Positions 20,400-32,182 of a stretch of DNA of 64,000 nt are shown here, piece after piece. The position numbers were made by a program, and so were the translations under genes. Numbering within the stretch: position 1 is the stretch's first letter; every line of letters starts with the position of its first letter. The DNA is from Lysobacter arenosi. Lineage in GTDB: Bacteria; Pseudomonadota; Gammaproteobacteria; Xanthomonadales; Xanthomonadaceae. The notes under the pieces are model-generated. The model was not told the origin of the DNA. It saw only the letters and a program-made list of their open reading frames with translations, and did not search any database. The stretch lies in assembly GCF_016613475.2 (NCBI RefSeq), contig NZ_CP071517.1, positions 1,488,001 through 1,552,000 on the forward strand. Direction: 5' to 3'.

Positions 20400-22478
20400 A
20401 TGACTCGCAAGACTCGCTCCCTGAAGTGGACCGCGCTGGCAATCGCTACCGCTTTCATCGTCGCTCCTGCCGCCAACTCCGGCGGAAAGCTGCCGAACGT
20501 CAACACGTCCAAGGTCTCCACCGTATCCAAGCAAGCGGTAAAGGCGGCCAAGAAGCAGCCCGTGCAGTACGACCGCTTCATCATCACCTACCGATCGGAC
20601 GCCAGGAAGCTGAGCGCTGCGGCAAGTGGCACGCAACTGGCCACGGCAGCCAAGACGCTGGGCCTGGGCATTGCACCGATGCGCACGCTGGCAACCGGCA
20701 GCTCGCTGATCCGCACCGATCGCAAGCTCGACCTTGCCGCGACCAAGCAGCTGATGGTCGAGCTGATGAAGGATCCCACCGTGCTCGCGGTCGAGCCCGA
20801 TCGCCTGCGCAAGCCGCTGATGGTGCCCAACGATCCGCTGTATGCGCAGCAGTGGCACTACAAGAATGGTCCGGGCGGCATCAATGCCGAGCCGGCATGG
20901 GACATCAGCACCGGTTCCGGCGTCGTGGTCGCCGTGCTCGACACCGGCATCACGCCGCATTCGGAGTTGAACACCCAGACCGTCGCCGGCTACGACTTCA
21001 TCTTCGACCCGGAAGTGAGCGTCGATGGCGACGGCCGTGACGCCGACCCGAACGATCCGGGCGACTGGCACGACGGCGAGTGCAACATCTTCAACATCCC
21101 CGAAGACAGCAGCTGGCACGGCACGCATGTCGCCGGCACGGTCGCGGCAGCGACCAACAACAGCGCCGGCGTGGCCGGCGTGGCGTTCGGCGCGAAGGTG
21201 CAGCCGGTACGCGTGCTCGGCAAGTGCGGCGGTTACGAGTCCGACATCATCGATGCAGTGACCTGGGCCTCGGGCGGCACGGTTGCCGGTGTTCCGGCCA
21301 ATGCCACGCCGGCGGAAGTGATCAACCTCAGCCTCGGTGGCGGTGGCGCCTGCTCGGTCGCCGAACAGGCCGCGTATACCGCGGCAGTCGGTCGCGGCAC
21401 GACCGTTGTCGTATCGGCAGGCAACTCGTCCGACGATGCGGCCAACTACTCGCCGGCTAGCTGCAACGACGTGATCACGGTTGCTTCGGTCGGCCCGACT
21501 GGCACGATCTCGGACTTCTCCAACTACGGCAACGTCGTCGACGTCGCGGCACCCGGCGGTTCGGGATACACGCCGGCAGCGGACAACATCCTGTCGACGC
21601 TCAACCTCGGCCTGCAGGGCCAGGGGGCCGAAGGCTATGCCTGGTACGCGGGTACTTCGATGTCGGCACCGCACGTGTCGGGCACGATCGCCCTGATGCA
21701 GGCCGCCGCAGCGACACCGAAGACCCCGGCGCAGGTCAAGAAGATCCTCGAGAACACCGCCTATGCCTCCGGCGGATTCGCGGGCGGTTGCAGCTACGAC
21801 AACTACTGCGGCGCAGGCATCATCGATGCACGCTATGCGGTGGCCGTCGCCGCCGGCACGGAAGCCTTGCCGCCGGACGTCCCGCCGCCGCCGCCGCCGC
21901 CGCCGGCCATCCCGCTGAGCAACGGCGTCACCGTCACCGGCATTACCGTCGCCGCCAACGGCACGATCCGCTACGAGCTGCTGGTTCCCAACGGCGCGTC
22001 CAACCTGCTGTTCGCCATGTACGGCGGAACAGGCGATGCCGACATGTACGTCCGTCGCGGCGCCGAGCCGACGCTGACCTCGTATGACTGCCGTCCTTTC
22101 ACCTTCGGCAACAACGAGAACTGCTTCTTCCCGGCACCGCAGGGCGGCAAGTGGTACGTGACGGTCCGTGGCTTCAGTGCCGCCACCGGCGTGTCGCTGT
22201 ATCCCAGCTTCACCGACGCCAACTGGCCGCGCGCGGTCGAGGCCGAGGCCACCGCGCTCAGCAACCATCGCACGCGCGTCGACCTCACCTGGACCTTCGG
22301 CAAGAAGAACATCGACATCTACCGCAATGGCGCCATCCTCAAGACCGTAAAGAACAAGGGCGCTGCGACCGATACGTTCCGCATCATCGGCAGCGGCACC
22401 ATGAGCTACAAGCTGTGCAACAACGGTACGCAGGAATGCGCGGATCCGGTCGAGATCGAATACGTCTCGCACAAGTAA
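20400..22478 (+). CDS. Secreted subtilisin-like serine protease with PPC domain
   Basis: This 692-aa S8 peptidase has a signal peptide (residues 1-26) and an I9-like propeptide (about 55-140). The catalytic domain carries Asp181 (VAVLDTGI), His240 (HGTHVAGT), the oxyanion Asn in SAGNSS (342) and Ser420 (GTSMSAPHVSG). A run of prolines (about 483-491) links to a pre-peptidase C-terminal domain (about 500-590, with DADMYVR and GKWYVTVRGFS) and a small Fn3-like end. It is presumably secreted and matures by autoproteolysis, as in Xanthomonas and Lysobacter extracellular proteases. The start at 20400 has AAAGGA at a good distance; longer upstream frames have no signal peptide. Confidence 0.92.
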   Translation: MTRKTRSLKWTALAIATAFIVAPAANSGGKLPNVNTSKVSTVSKQAVKAAKKQPVQYDRFIITYRSDARKLSAAASGTQLATAAKTLGLGIAPMRTLATGSSLIRTDRKLDLAATKQLMVELMKDPTVLAVEPDRLRKPLMVPNDPLYAQQWHYKNGPGGINAEPAWDISTGSGVVVAVLDTGITPHSELNTQTVAGYDFIFDPEVSVDGDGRDADPNDPGDWHDGECNIFNIPEDSSWHGTHVAGTVAAATNNSAGVAGVAFGAKVQPVRVLGKCGGYESDIIDAVTWASGGTVAGVPANATPAEVINLSLGGGGACSVAEQAAYTAAVGRGTTVVVSAGNSSDDAANYSPASCNDVITVASVGPTGTISDFSNYGNVVDVAAPGGSGYTPAADNILSTLNLGLQGQGAEGYAWYAGTSMSAPHVSGTIALMQAAAATPKTPAQVKKILENTAYASGGFAGGCSYDNYCGAGIIDARYAVAVAAGTEALPPDVPPPPPPPPAIPLSNGVTVTGITVAANGTIRYELLVPNGASNLLFAMYGGTGDADMYVRRGAEPTLTSYDCRPFTFGNNENCFFPAPQGGKWYVTVRGFSAATGVSLYPSFTDANWPRAVEAEATALSNHRTRVDLTWTFGKKNIDIYRNGAILKTVKNKGAATDTFRIIGSGTMSYKLCNNGTQECADPVEIEYVSHK

Positions 22479-22495
22479 TCGCAGTGGAAACCAGC

Positions 22496-22524
22496 GAGGG
22501 CCCGGTTCGCCGGGCCCTCCCTTT
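22496..22524 (+). terminator. Terminator after protease gene
   Basis: GAGGGCCCGG-TTCG-CCGGGCCCTC is a perfect 10-bp stem with a stable TTCG loop, followed by CCTTTCG. The T-run is short but the stem is strong. Confidence 0.75.
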
Positions 22525-22550
22525 CGTGAAGCCATGCACCCGGAGCACCC

Positions 22551-23513
22551 ATGAAGCCAGTCCGCATGACTGCATCACCCACCCTTCCCACGACATCGCG
22601 GGCGACCCTCGTCGCCGCGCTGACGTTCGCCGCCGTGATCGCCTTCGCCGGTTGCAGCCGCGACGCAACACCGGCGCCCTCGGCGCAGGCCACGGCGGAC
22701 ACCGCCGCCGCACCGCCGGCAGCGCAATTCGAGGCGCGGCTGAACCTGGTCAACAACAACGGCACGGTGCGCTATGACGGCACCGTCGACAGCGAGAGCA
22801 CCCGCAAAGCGATCGAAGCCATGCTGCGCCAGGCCTACGGACCCGGCATCTCCGGCTCGCTCGCCGTGGACTCGGCCGCAAGGCCGGCGCCGTGGCAGGC
22901 AAACCTGCCGCAGTTCCTGAGCGCATTCACGATGCCTGGCGCCGCGATCGGCTTCGACGGGCAACGCATCGAACTCGGCGGCTACGCATCGGACCCTGAC
23001 CGCACCGCCCTGCTCAGCCGCGCCGAACAGCTGTTCCCGGGCTACACCCTCACCGGCCTGTTCCGCGGCGTGGGGAACAGCCCTGACGCCGCCGCACAGG
23101 CGCTGGCGGGGCTGAAGACCGGCGCATCGGCCGGAGACGTCATCAAGGCCCTGAACCAGACACCGATCCAGTTCATCGACGGCAGCGCCCAGGTCAGCCC
23201 GGACAGCCTGGCCGTGCTCAGCCAGGCCGCCAAGGCGATCCAGGGCAGTGGCGGCGAGAAGCGGATCGAGATCACCGGTCCGGCCGGTGCCGCAGAGGAC
23301 CTGGCGCTGTCGCAGCAGCGCGCCGAGGCGATCAAGGTGCAGTTGATCGTCAATGGGGTCAGCCCGGGCTCGATTGAGACCAAGGGGGCACGTTGCCGGC
23401 AGCCCGGGCAGCGGTGCGAGCTTCAGGTTGCTGTAAGCGCTTCGGTCGCAGCAACGACGCTGGGTCCCCGCCTTCGCGGGGATGACGGTTTGCTGCCGAA
23501 GACCGGGAAATGA
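22551..23513 (+). CDS. Lipoprotein with BON-like and OmpA-like domains; C-terminus encoded by an intergenic repeat
   Basis: This 320-aa protein has a lipobox (AFAGC-S, Cys near residue 35), so it should be an outer-membrane lipoprotein. Residues about 60-165 resemble two BON-type repeats ([38 protein letters not shown]). Residues about 200-300 are OmpA-like ([45 protein letters not shown]). The last 18 or so residues ([18 protein letters not shown]) are translated from a REP-like repeat at 23461-23488, so the original stop was probably lost. GGAG lies 8 bases before the ATG. It is in tandem with the protease gene but separated by a terminator. Confidence 0.8.
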   Translation: MKPVRMTASPTLPTTSRATLVAALTFAAVIAFAGCSRDATPAPSAQATADTAAAPPAAQFEARLNLVNNNGTVRYDGTVDSESTRKAIEAMLRQAYGPGISGSLAVDSAARPAPWQANLPQFLSAFTMPGAAIGFDGQRIELGGYASDPDRTALLSRAEQLFPGYTLTGLFRGVGNSPDAAAQALAGLKTGASAGDVIKALNQTPIQFIDGSAQVSPDSLAVLSQAAKAIQGSGGEKRIEITGPAGAAEDLALSQQRAEAIKVQLIVNGVSPGSIETKGARCRQPGQRCELQVAVSASVAATTLGPRLRGDDGLLPKTGK

Positions 23514-23637
23514 CATGCCAAGCGTCGTCCGCCGGGTCGGGGATTGCGCAGCAGCGGGCCATGGATGGCCCGCGCCCCGCCTTCGGACAGGATGTCCGAA
23601 CGAAGGGGCGGAGCAATCCCCGGCCCGGCGGACGACG
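23461..23637. repeat. Composite palindromic repeat, copy A
   Basis: It has two parts. A short hairpin (CCCCGC-CTTC-GCGGGG, 23466-23481) sits within GGGTCCCCGC..GATGACGG. After about 35 bases comes a 115-bp element (23523-23637). Its outer arms (CGTCGTCCGCCGGG at the left, its complement at the right) enclose two hairpins: GCGGGCCAT-GG-ATGGCCCGC and TTCGGACA-GGA-TGTCCGAA. A second copy lies at 34241-34425. Confidence 0.85.
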
Positions 23638-23842
23638 CCCCGCCGAAGCCCGAGGCGCCCGAAGCGCCCAAACACCGCAGGCACCCGAGTGCCCCAATCG
23701 CCCCGCCAGGGCTGAACACCCCCAGCAGCCCCGCCCTGCGGCCCTTCCAAAGTTACTAATTGCCCCCATCTTCGCCAGTCGATACGCTCCCCTGTTCGCC
23801 GATGCATTACGCGCCGGCGACCTCCTCCCAGACAGGCAACCG
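23514..23842. other. 329-bp intergenic region before uvrA
   Basis: The first third is the large palindromic repeat. Then comes about 100 bases of CCC-rich, low-complexity sequence (cccgaggcgcccgaagcgcc-like, degenerate). The last 100 bases before uvrA must hold its promoter. I see no clear LexA (SOS) box there. Confidence 0.5.
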
Positions 23843-26733
<2,891 letters not shown>

Positions 26734-26737
<4 letters not shown>

Positions 26738-27297
26738 GCGACACCCCCGCTGTAAATGGCGACCCGTCCAAATCGGGTCGCAGCACCGCACGCAAGCGCA
26801 AGCCGGCAGCAAAGAAGTCCGTCAAGACCAGCACTGACAAGGTCCAGCCGGCAACCGCACCCGCGGCCGAACCGGAAGCGCCCACCTCGCCCGCACCCGT
26901 CGCCCTGATCCGCGTGCCCATGTCGGTGCGCTGGCGCGACCTGGACGCGTTCAACCACGTCAACAATTCCAAGTACCTGAGCTACCTCGAGGAAGCCCGC
27001 CTGCACTGGATGCTGTCGGTGCCGGGACAGGGTCTGGACGAACACGTCGCGCCGGTCGTCGCGGCGGCCAACCTCAACTACCGCCGCCCGATCGAATGGC
27101 CGGCGCAGGTCGCCATCGAGCTGTTCGTCGACAGGCTGGGCAACAGCAGCGTCAGCATCGGCCACCGCATCGTCGATGCCGCCGATGACAGCGTGCTGTA
27201 TTGCGACGGCAACGTGGTGATGGTGTGGATCGATCGCGGCAACGGCCGCGCCGCGCCGCTGCCCGAGGCCGTGCGCGAGGCCTGCTCGCAACACTGA
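26734..27297 (+). CDS. Acyl-CoA thioesterase, 4-hydroxybenzoyl-CoA thioesterase-like hotdog fold
   Basis: This 187-aa protein has a Lys/Ala/Pro-rich extension of about 60 residues ([17 protein letters not shown], then [12 protein letters not shown]), followed by a hotdog domain. The family signature [25 protein letters not shown] contains the catalytic Asp (D of [11 protein letters not shown]). The domain continues with [11 protein letters not shown] and ends near WIDR. It hydrolyses acyl-CoA thioesters; the substrate is not predictable. The start overlaps uvrA by ATGA, so the two are translationally coupled, although their functions are unrelated. The basic N-terminal tail is unusual for the family. 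Confidence 0.85.
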
Positions 27298-27300
27298 CAC

Positions 27301-27334
27301 CCATGCGCCGCCCTCCAGCGAGAGCGGCGCATGG
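27301..27334. terminator. Inverted repeat between convergent genes
   Basis: CCATGCGCCGC pairs with GCGGCGCATGG across a 12-base loop, between the thioesterase and decarboxylase genes. There is no T-run, so it may act as a weak bidirectional terminator or transcript end barrier. Confidence 0.5.
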
Positions 27335-27339
27335 TTCGG

Positions 27340-29697
27340 CTAGCGCTTCGCCTTGCTGGTCTTGGCCTTGGCCGCCTTGGTTGCCTTCGCCGGCTTGCCC
27401 GCCGCACCTTCAAGCGTGACCTTGGCCCACAGATCACCATTGTCGTCGGGGTGTACGTTCTGCACTTCGCGGCCGAAGCCGGGGAAGCGCTTGCCAAAGG
27501 CCTCGACGGCGATCAGGTACTTCACGATCGTCCCGCCCTTGGCGTCAACCCGTTCGCCCGGCATCAGCACCGGAATGCCCGGCGGATAGGGCACGATCAT
27601 CAACGCCGCCACGCGGCCCGGCAGGTCGGCGATCCGGACTTCCTCGGTGGTGCCATGGATCAGCTGCTGATAGGCCTCCGAAGGCGTGAGCACCTGTTCC
27701 GACAAAACCTCGCCCGCGGCATTGGCCATGGCCTGAAGATCGAGCTCGGTCATCACCTGGTGCATCTCGTCGCACAGCTGCGGCAACGTCATGCCGCCAT
27801 AGCGATGCGGATAGGCGTGGACCAGTTCCGGCAGCGCCTCCTCGAGCGAGGCGTTGCGATCGTAAAGCCGCTTGAACGCCATCAGCGTTTCCAGCAGCGT
27901 GCCCCACTTGCCCTGGGTGGTGCCGACCGAGAACAGTACCAGTACCGTGTAATCGCCGGTGCGGGCGATCTCCTGGCGGCGCGCATCGAGGAACTTCGAC
28001 AGGATCGTGCCGGGCACGCCACGCTTGGCGATCTTGCCCTTTGAATCCGTGCCCGGGCACAGGATGGTGACCTTGGTCGGGTCGAGCATGCAGAAGTCGC
28101 CCGCCACCACTTCGTCGGGGATGCCGTGCCAGCTCTCGCCGGCGCGCAGCGTCCAGCATGCGGGGTCACTGCACAGTACGTCGCTCGCCGCATCGGCGAG
28201 GTCGACCTTCTTCTTGCCGATCGGCACCTGGTCTGGCTGGAACAGCGAGAAGAACCACTCGCCCTCTTCCTTGAAACGCTTGTTGACCGAGGCCACCGCC
28301 TTGCGGAACTCGACCGCGTAACTGACCGACTCGCGCAGCAGCGCACTGCCCGAAGGCTCGTCCATCATCGCGCTGGCGATGTCCAGCGAGGCGATCAGCG
28401 GATAGAACGGCGAGGTGGTGCCATGCATCATGAAAGCTTCCTTGAGGGGAGCCCATTCGATCTTGCCGCGATCGCTGTTGCTGACGTGGATGTAGGACGC
28501 CATCGAGAACGCCGGCAGCATCTTGTGCGTGGACTGCACGGCGAACACGGTTGGCCGGTTCTTCATGTCGCGCGGCACGCCCATGGCGAAGCGGTGCTTG
28601 AACAGCGGATGGAACTTGCCGTAGGCGTACCAGGCTTCGTCGAAGTGCACGCGCGGCACGCTGGCCGCCAGCATCTCGGCGACTTTGTCGACGTTGTAGA
28701 GCATGCCGTCGTAGGTCGGGTTGGTGACCACCGCGTGCACCGGCGCACTCGACTTCGCACCCTTGGCCAGCGGCGAATCAGCAACCAGCTTGTCGATGTG
28801 TGCCTTGGAGAAGCGCTTGGGCGGGATCAACCCGATCATGCCGTAGCCGTTGCGGCTGGGCTGGAAATACACCGGCCGCGAGCCGGCCAGCGTCATCGCG
28901 TGGTTTAGCGACTTATGGCAGTTGCGGTCGACCACCACCATCTCGTCGTTGCCGACCGCTGCCTGCACGACGATGCGGTTGGAGGCCGAGGAGCCGGCCA
29001 GCACATAGAACGTCCAGTCGGCACCGAACACACGCGCTGCCATCCGCTGCGATTCCGCCGGCGGGCCTTCGATGTCCAGCCACGAGCCCAGCTCGACATT
29101 GGAGATGCCGATGTCGGCGCGCATGATGTTCTCGCCGAAGAAGCGGTGGAACTCGGCGCCGGCCGGATGCTTGAGGTAGGCCGCGCCGCCCATGTGACCG
29201 GGCGCATCCCACTGATAGGTACCCTCCTCGGTCAGCTTCTTCAGCGCCTTGAAGTACGGCGGCAGCATGCCGTTGTGGTAATCGTCGATGGCAAAGCGCA
29301 CGCGCTTGGCGAAGAACTCCGGCGTCTCGCCGATCAGGTTCACGTACTCGCGGACTTCGCGGATCACGCTCATCGGCAGGTTGCGCGTGGTGACGCCGCG
29401 ACTGAGCAGGAAGATCGGGATGCGCAACGATTTCTCGCGCACCGCGCGGATGATCTCCAGCACCGCCTTCTCGCTCATCCCGGCGGTTTCACCCAGGTCC
29501 CAGTCGATCGCCACGCACGAGTAGGAAGCCGAACCCTGGGCGATGATCAGCCCGTCCTCGCAGCTGTGCGCGCGCAGCACTTCGATGCCCTGGTCCTGGA
29601 CAGCCTGACCCAGGCGCGTCAATGCCAGGGCGTAGGCCGACCCCTGGTCCGGGAGGTCGGTGGTCACATACAACACCCAGGGGTTGGACATGGACAT
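27340..29697 (-). CDS. Orn/Lys/Arg decarboxylase family protein (substrate uncertain)
   Basis: This 785-aa fold-I PLP enzyme has a response-regulator-like wing domain (about 1-135), a large PLP domain with Schiff-base lysine K392 in QSTHKMLPAFS, HFDEAWYAYG before it, and the C-terminal domain with PYPPGIPVLMPGE. It would decarboxylate a basic amino acid to a diamine or agmatine, using a proton. It differs from its AdiA-like and SpeF-like neighbours: the usual SLLDHTG is SWLDIEG (about 205-211), and the C-terminus is a Lys/Ala tail (AAGKPAKATKAAKAKTSKAK). Substrate cannot be assigned. AGAGGAA lies about 8 bases before the ATG. It is downstream of the SpeF-like gene by 104 bases on the same strand, probably an operon. 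Confidence 0.85.
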   Translation of the reverse strand: MSMSNPWVLYVTTDLPDQGSAYALALTRLGQAVQDQGIEVLRAHSCEDGLIIAQGSASYSCVAIDWDLGETAGMSEKAVLEIIRAVREKSLRIPIFLLSRGVTTRNLPMSVIREVREYVNLIGETPEFFAKRVRFAIDDYHNGMLPPYFKALKKLTEEGTYQWDAPGHMGGAAYLKHPAGAEFHRFFGENIMRADIGISNVELGSWLDIEGPPAESQRMAARVFGADWTFYVLAGSSASNRIVVQAAVGNDEMVVVDRNCHKSLNHAMTLAGSRPVYFQPSRNGYGMIGLIPPKRFSKAHIDKLVADSPLAKGAKSSAPVHAVVTNPTYDGMLYNVDKVAEMLAASVPRVHFDEAWYAYGKFHPLFKHRFAMGVPRDMKNRPTVFAVQSTHKMLPAFSMASYIHVSNSDRGKIEWAPLKEAFMMHGTTSPFYPLIASLDIASAMMDEPSGSALLRESVSYAVEFRKAVASVNKRFKEEGEWFFSLFQPDQVPIGKKKVDLADAASDVLCSDPACWTLRAGESWHGIPDEVVAGDFCMLDPTKVTILCPGTDSKGKIAKRGVPGTILSKFLDARRQEIARTGDYTVLVLFSVGTTQGKWGTLLETLMAFKRLYDRNASLEEALPELVHAYPHRYGGMTLPQLCDEMHQVMTELDLQAMANAAGEVLSEQVLTPSEAYQQLIHGTTEEVRIADLPGRVAALMIVPYPPGIPVLMPGERVDAKGGTIVKYLIAVEAFGKRFPGFGREVQNVHPDDNGDLWAKVTLEGAAGKPAKATKAAKAKTSKAKR

Positions 29698-29801
29698 GGC
29701 GATTCCTCTGTATGCCTGGGGCAGTTGGCGGTAACCGGAGGGGCGACTTCATCCCACGCGGCGTAAATTCCAGATGAAACCAGCGCGCACTACGTCGGCA
29801 C

Positions 29802-32051
29802 TCATTCCTGCACGACGTAGGTGTAGAAGCGGATACGACCTTCTTCGTGCACCTGGTAGACGCCCTGGACCTCGTACGAGAATCCCGGGAACCGGTTGCA
29901 GTTCTCCTCGAACGCCAGGAAGTAGTCGATCATCGGCTTGGCCTTCGCGTCATAGCGCTCGCCGGGAATGATGATGCCGATGCCCGGCGGATAGATCAGC
30001 GCCAGCGTCGCCGCGATCCGGCCGGACACCTCGCTCATCGGCACGAAGTCGACCTCGCCGCCGACCAGCGCCTCGTTCGCCTCGCGCGCGGACATGGCCT
30101 GTTCCGGGAACGACTCGTAGCGGAAACTGAGCCGCTGCAGCTCCTTGATGTTCTTGGCGACGAAGTAGTCGTGCATCTCCTGCGCGACCTGGCGCAGCGA
30201 GTAGTCGCGATAGCGCGCTTCGTTGCGCTGGTACAGGCCGGGCACGACCTCGGCCAGCGGGCTGTCGGCCTCGTAGTGGTCGCGGAAGCGTTCGAGCGCG
30301 GCCAGCAGCATCGCCATCTTGCCCTCGCCCACCGCCGGGGTCATGAGGAACAGGATGCTGTAGAGGTCGTTCTTCTCCGGGATGACATTGTTCTCGCGCA
30401 GGAAGTTGGCGAGGATCGTGGCCGGCACCCCCGTCTTGGCGTAATTGCCGCTGGCCGCATCGATCCCGGCCGTGGTCAGCATCAGCTTGGTCGGATCGAC
30501 CATCGCCGCGTCTTCGCCCAGGTTGCGGAAGCCGTGCCAGGACGCGCCCGGCGCCAGCTGCCAGTAGGCCTGTTCGCGCGCCAGCACCTCGGTCGGCACG
30601 TCCTCCCAGGCCACGCTGCGGCCCTGGTAGTCGACCTGGTCCGGCACGAACGGGTTGATGAAGCCGGGGAAGCGCTTGCGCACCGCCTTGCGGCCCTCGA
30701 TGCCGAGCTTGACCATGTCGTCCCACAGCACGCGGCCCGCCTTGTCGGCGTGCATCTGCGCGTTGACGTCGAGACTGGAGAACAGCGGGTAGAACGGCGA
30801 TGTCGATGCCTGCAGCATGAACATCTCGTTGAAGCGCTTGTGGTTGACCCGGAATGGCTTGTCTCGGATGTGGGCGTCACGCACGTGGATCTGCGAGGCC
30901 TGCGAGAACCCGGCCAGCTGCTTGTGCGTCGACTGGGTGGCGATGACGCCCGGGGAGTCGGCGTCCAGCTTCAGCCCCATGCTGAAGTGATCCTTCATCA
31001 GCGGATGGAACGCACCGAATCCGGCCCAGGCTTCGTCGAAGTGGATGTACTGGCACAGGTGGCCGATCTTCTCCAGCACCTTGCGGGCGTTGTAGACGGT
31101 GCCGTCATAGGTGCACTGCTCGATGATCGCCACGCGGATCGGGCGCTCGCGCTTCCAGGCATCGGTTCCGGCCAGGCGCGGATGGTTCTTGAGCTTGTCG
31201 CGGATCGACGCTTCGTCGAATGCCGACCAGTCGATCGGCCCGACCATGCCGAAGCCGTTGCGATCGGTCTCCAGATAGATCGGAATCGCGCCGGCCATCA
31301 TCAGCGCGCCGTGGTGGTTGGATTTGTGGTTGTTGCGGTCGAACAGCACGATGTCCTTGCTGCGCAGCAACGAGGTGTTGACCACCTTGTTGGACGAGGA
31401 CGTGCCGTTGAGGACGAAATAGGTGCGGTCGGACTGGAAGACCTTGGCCGCACCACGCTGCGCCGCCAGCGCCGGCCCTTCGTGGATCAGCAGGTCGCCG
31501 AGCGCCACCATCGCGTTGCAGATGTCGTCGCGGAACACGTTCTCGCCCATGTGCTCGTAGAACAGCCGGCCGACCGGATGGCGCATGAACATCTGCCCGC
31601 CCTGGTGGCCCGGGCAGGCCCAAGTGCGGTTGGCGTCGTAGTCGTACTTCATCAGTTCGCCGAAGAACGGCGTGCGCAGGCTCAGCGCATAGCGCTCGAT
31701 CGAGGCAACCAGGCGCTTCTCGTAGAAATCGCGGGTTTCCAGGTCGGCGATCAGCACACCGTCCAACGCCTTCAGGAACGGCTCGTCCAGCGCTTCGTCA
31801 TCGCGACCGCTGATCATGAAGATCGGCATGCGCAGGCCGCGCTCGTCGCGTGCGTCCACCACTGCCTGGGCCCCGTCGCGGGCGACGATGATCGCGCCGA
31901 GATCGGCGCCACCACGGATCGCCTGCGGAATCTGTTCCAGGTCGATCGATGTCACCGGGAAGTGCAGCTCGTCCTCGATCACCTGGGCGACAACACCAGT
32001 GTGTTCGCCGACAACCAGGATACGAAAGAAGCGTTCAAGGGGAATGCTCAT
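29802..32051 (-). CDS. speF: Inducible ornithine decarboxylase
   Basis: This 749-aa enzyme converts ornithine to putrescine. It closely follows E. coli SpeF through its PLP domain: CPGHQGGQMFMRHP, GDLLIHEGPALAAQ, YFVLNGTSSSNKVV, DRNNHKSNHHGAL, the Schiff-base lysine K377 in QSTHKQLAGFSQASQIH, and VDPTKLMLTTAGID. The N-terminal wing domain is more divergent. AGAGGA lies 7 bases before the ATG. A potE-like antiporter gene is divergent, as its functional partner. The long leader holds a strong hairpin, a 7-codon Arg-rich ORF and a 44-codon frame overlapping the start (see separate entries), which recalls, without proving, leader control of E. coli speF. Confidence 0.92.
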   Translation of the reverse strand: MSIPLERFFRILVVGEHTGVVAQVIEDELHFPVTSIDLEQIPQAIRGGADLGAIIVARDGAQAVVDARDERGLRMPIFMISGRDDEALDEPFLKALDGVLIADLETRDFYEKRLVASIERYALSLRTPFFGELMKYDYDANRTWACPGHQGGQMFMRHPVGRLFYEHMGENVFRDDICNAMVALGDLLIHEGPALAAQRGAAKVFQSDRTYFVLNGTSSSNKVVNTSLLRSKDIVLFDRNNHKSNHHGALMMAGAIPIYLETDRNGFGMVGPIDWSAFDEASIRDKLKNHPRLAGTDAWKRERPIRVAIIEQCTYDGTVYNARKVLEKIGHLCQYIHFDEAWAGFGAFHPLMKDHFSMGLKLDADSPGVIATQSTHKQLAGFSQASQIHVRDAHIRDKPFRVNHKRFNEMFMLQASTSPFYPLFSSLDVNAQMHADKAGRVLWDDMVKLGIEGRKAVRKRFPGFINPFVPDQVDYQGRSVAWEDVPTEVLAREQAYWQLAPGASWHGFRNLGEDAAMVDPTKLMLTTAGIDAASGNYAKTGVPATILANFLRENNVIPEKNDLYSILFLMTPAVGEGKMAMLLAALERFRDHYEADSPLAEVVPGLYQRNEARYRDYSLRQVAQEMHDYFVAKNIKELQRLSFRYESFPEQAMSAREANEALVGGEVDFVPMSEVSGRIAATLALIYPPGIGIIIPGERYDAKAKPMIDYFLAFEENCNRFPGFSYEVQGVYQVHEEGRIRFYTYVVQE

Positions 32052-32182
32052 GGGGAGTCCTCTTCCTTGTCGTCTGGCAAGCAGATTGGCGGCCAGGGCA
32101 TTGCTGGCGCTGCAAGCTTCGAATCACTCCCCGCCGGCACCGCGGCATCCATCGGGCGCGCGTCGGCGGTAATCAGGCTCAC
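32048..32182 (-). CDS. Possible 44-codon upstream ORF coupled to speF
   Basis: A GTG at 32182 opens a frame ending DDKEEDSP whose TGA overlaps the speF ATG (ATGA). GGTGAGAG lies about 6 bases before the GTG. The peptide has no recognisable domain and is not Arg-, Orn- or Lys-rich. The 4-base overlap suggests coupling, but chance is quite possible in GC-rich DNA. Confidence 0.25.
   Translation of the reverse strand: MSLITADARPMDAAVPAGSDSKLAAPAMPWPPICLPDDKEEDSP

Noticed and set aside
20145..22535. Minus-strand frame of 796 codons opposite the protease
   Set aside because: Antisense shadow with Arg/Gly/Val repetition; the protease frame has signal peptide and catalytic motifs.
23510..23842. 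N-terminal extension of UvrA
   Set aside because: The open frame runs through the palindromic repeat; UvrA normally starts at MALDYI-type sequence.
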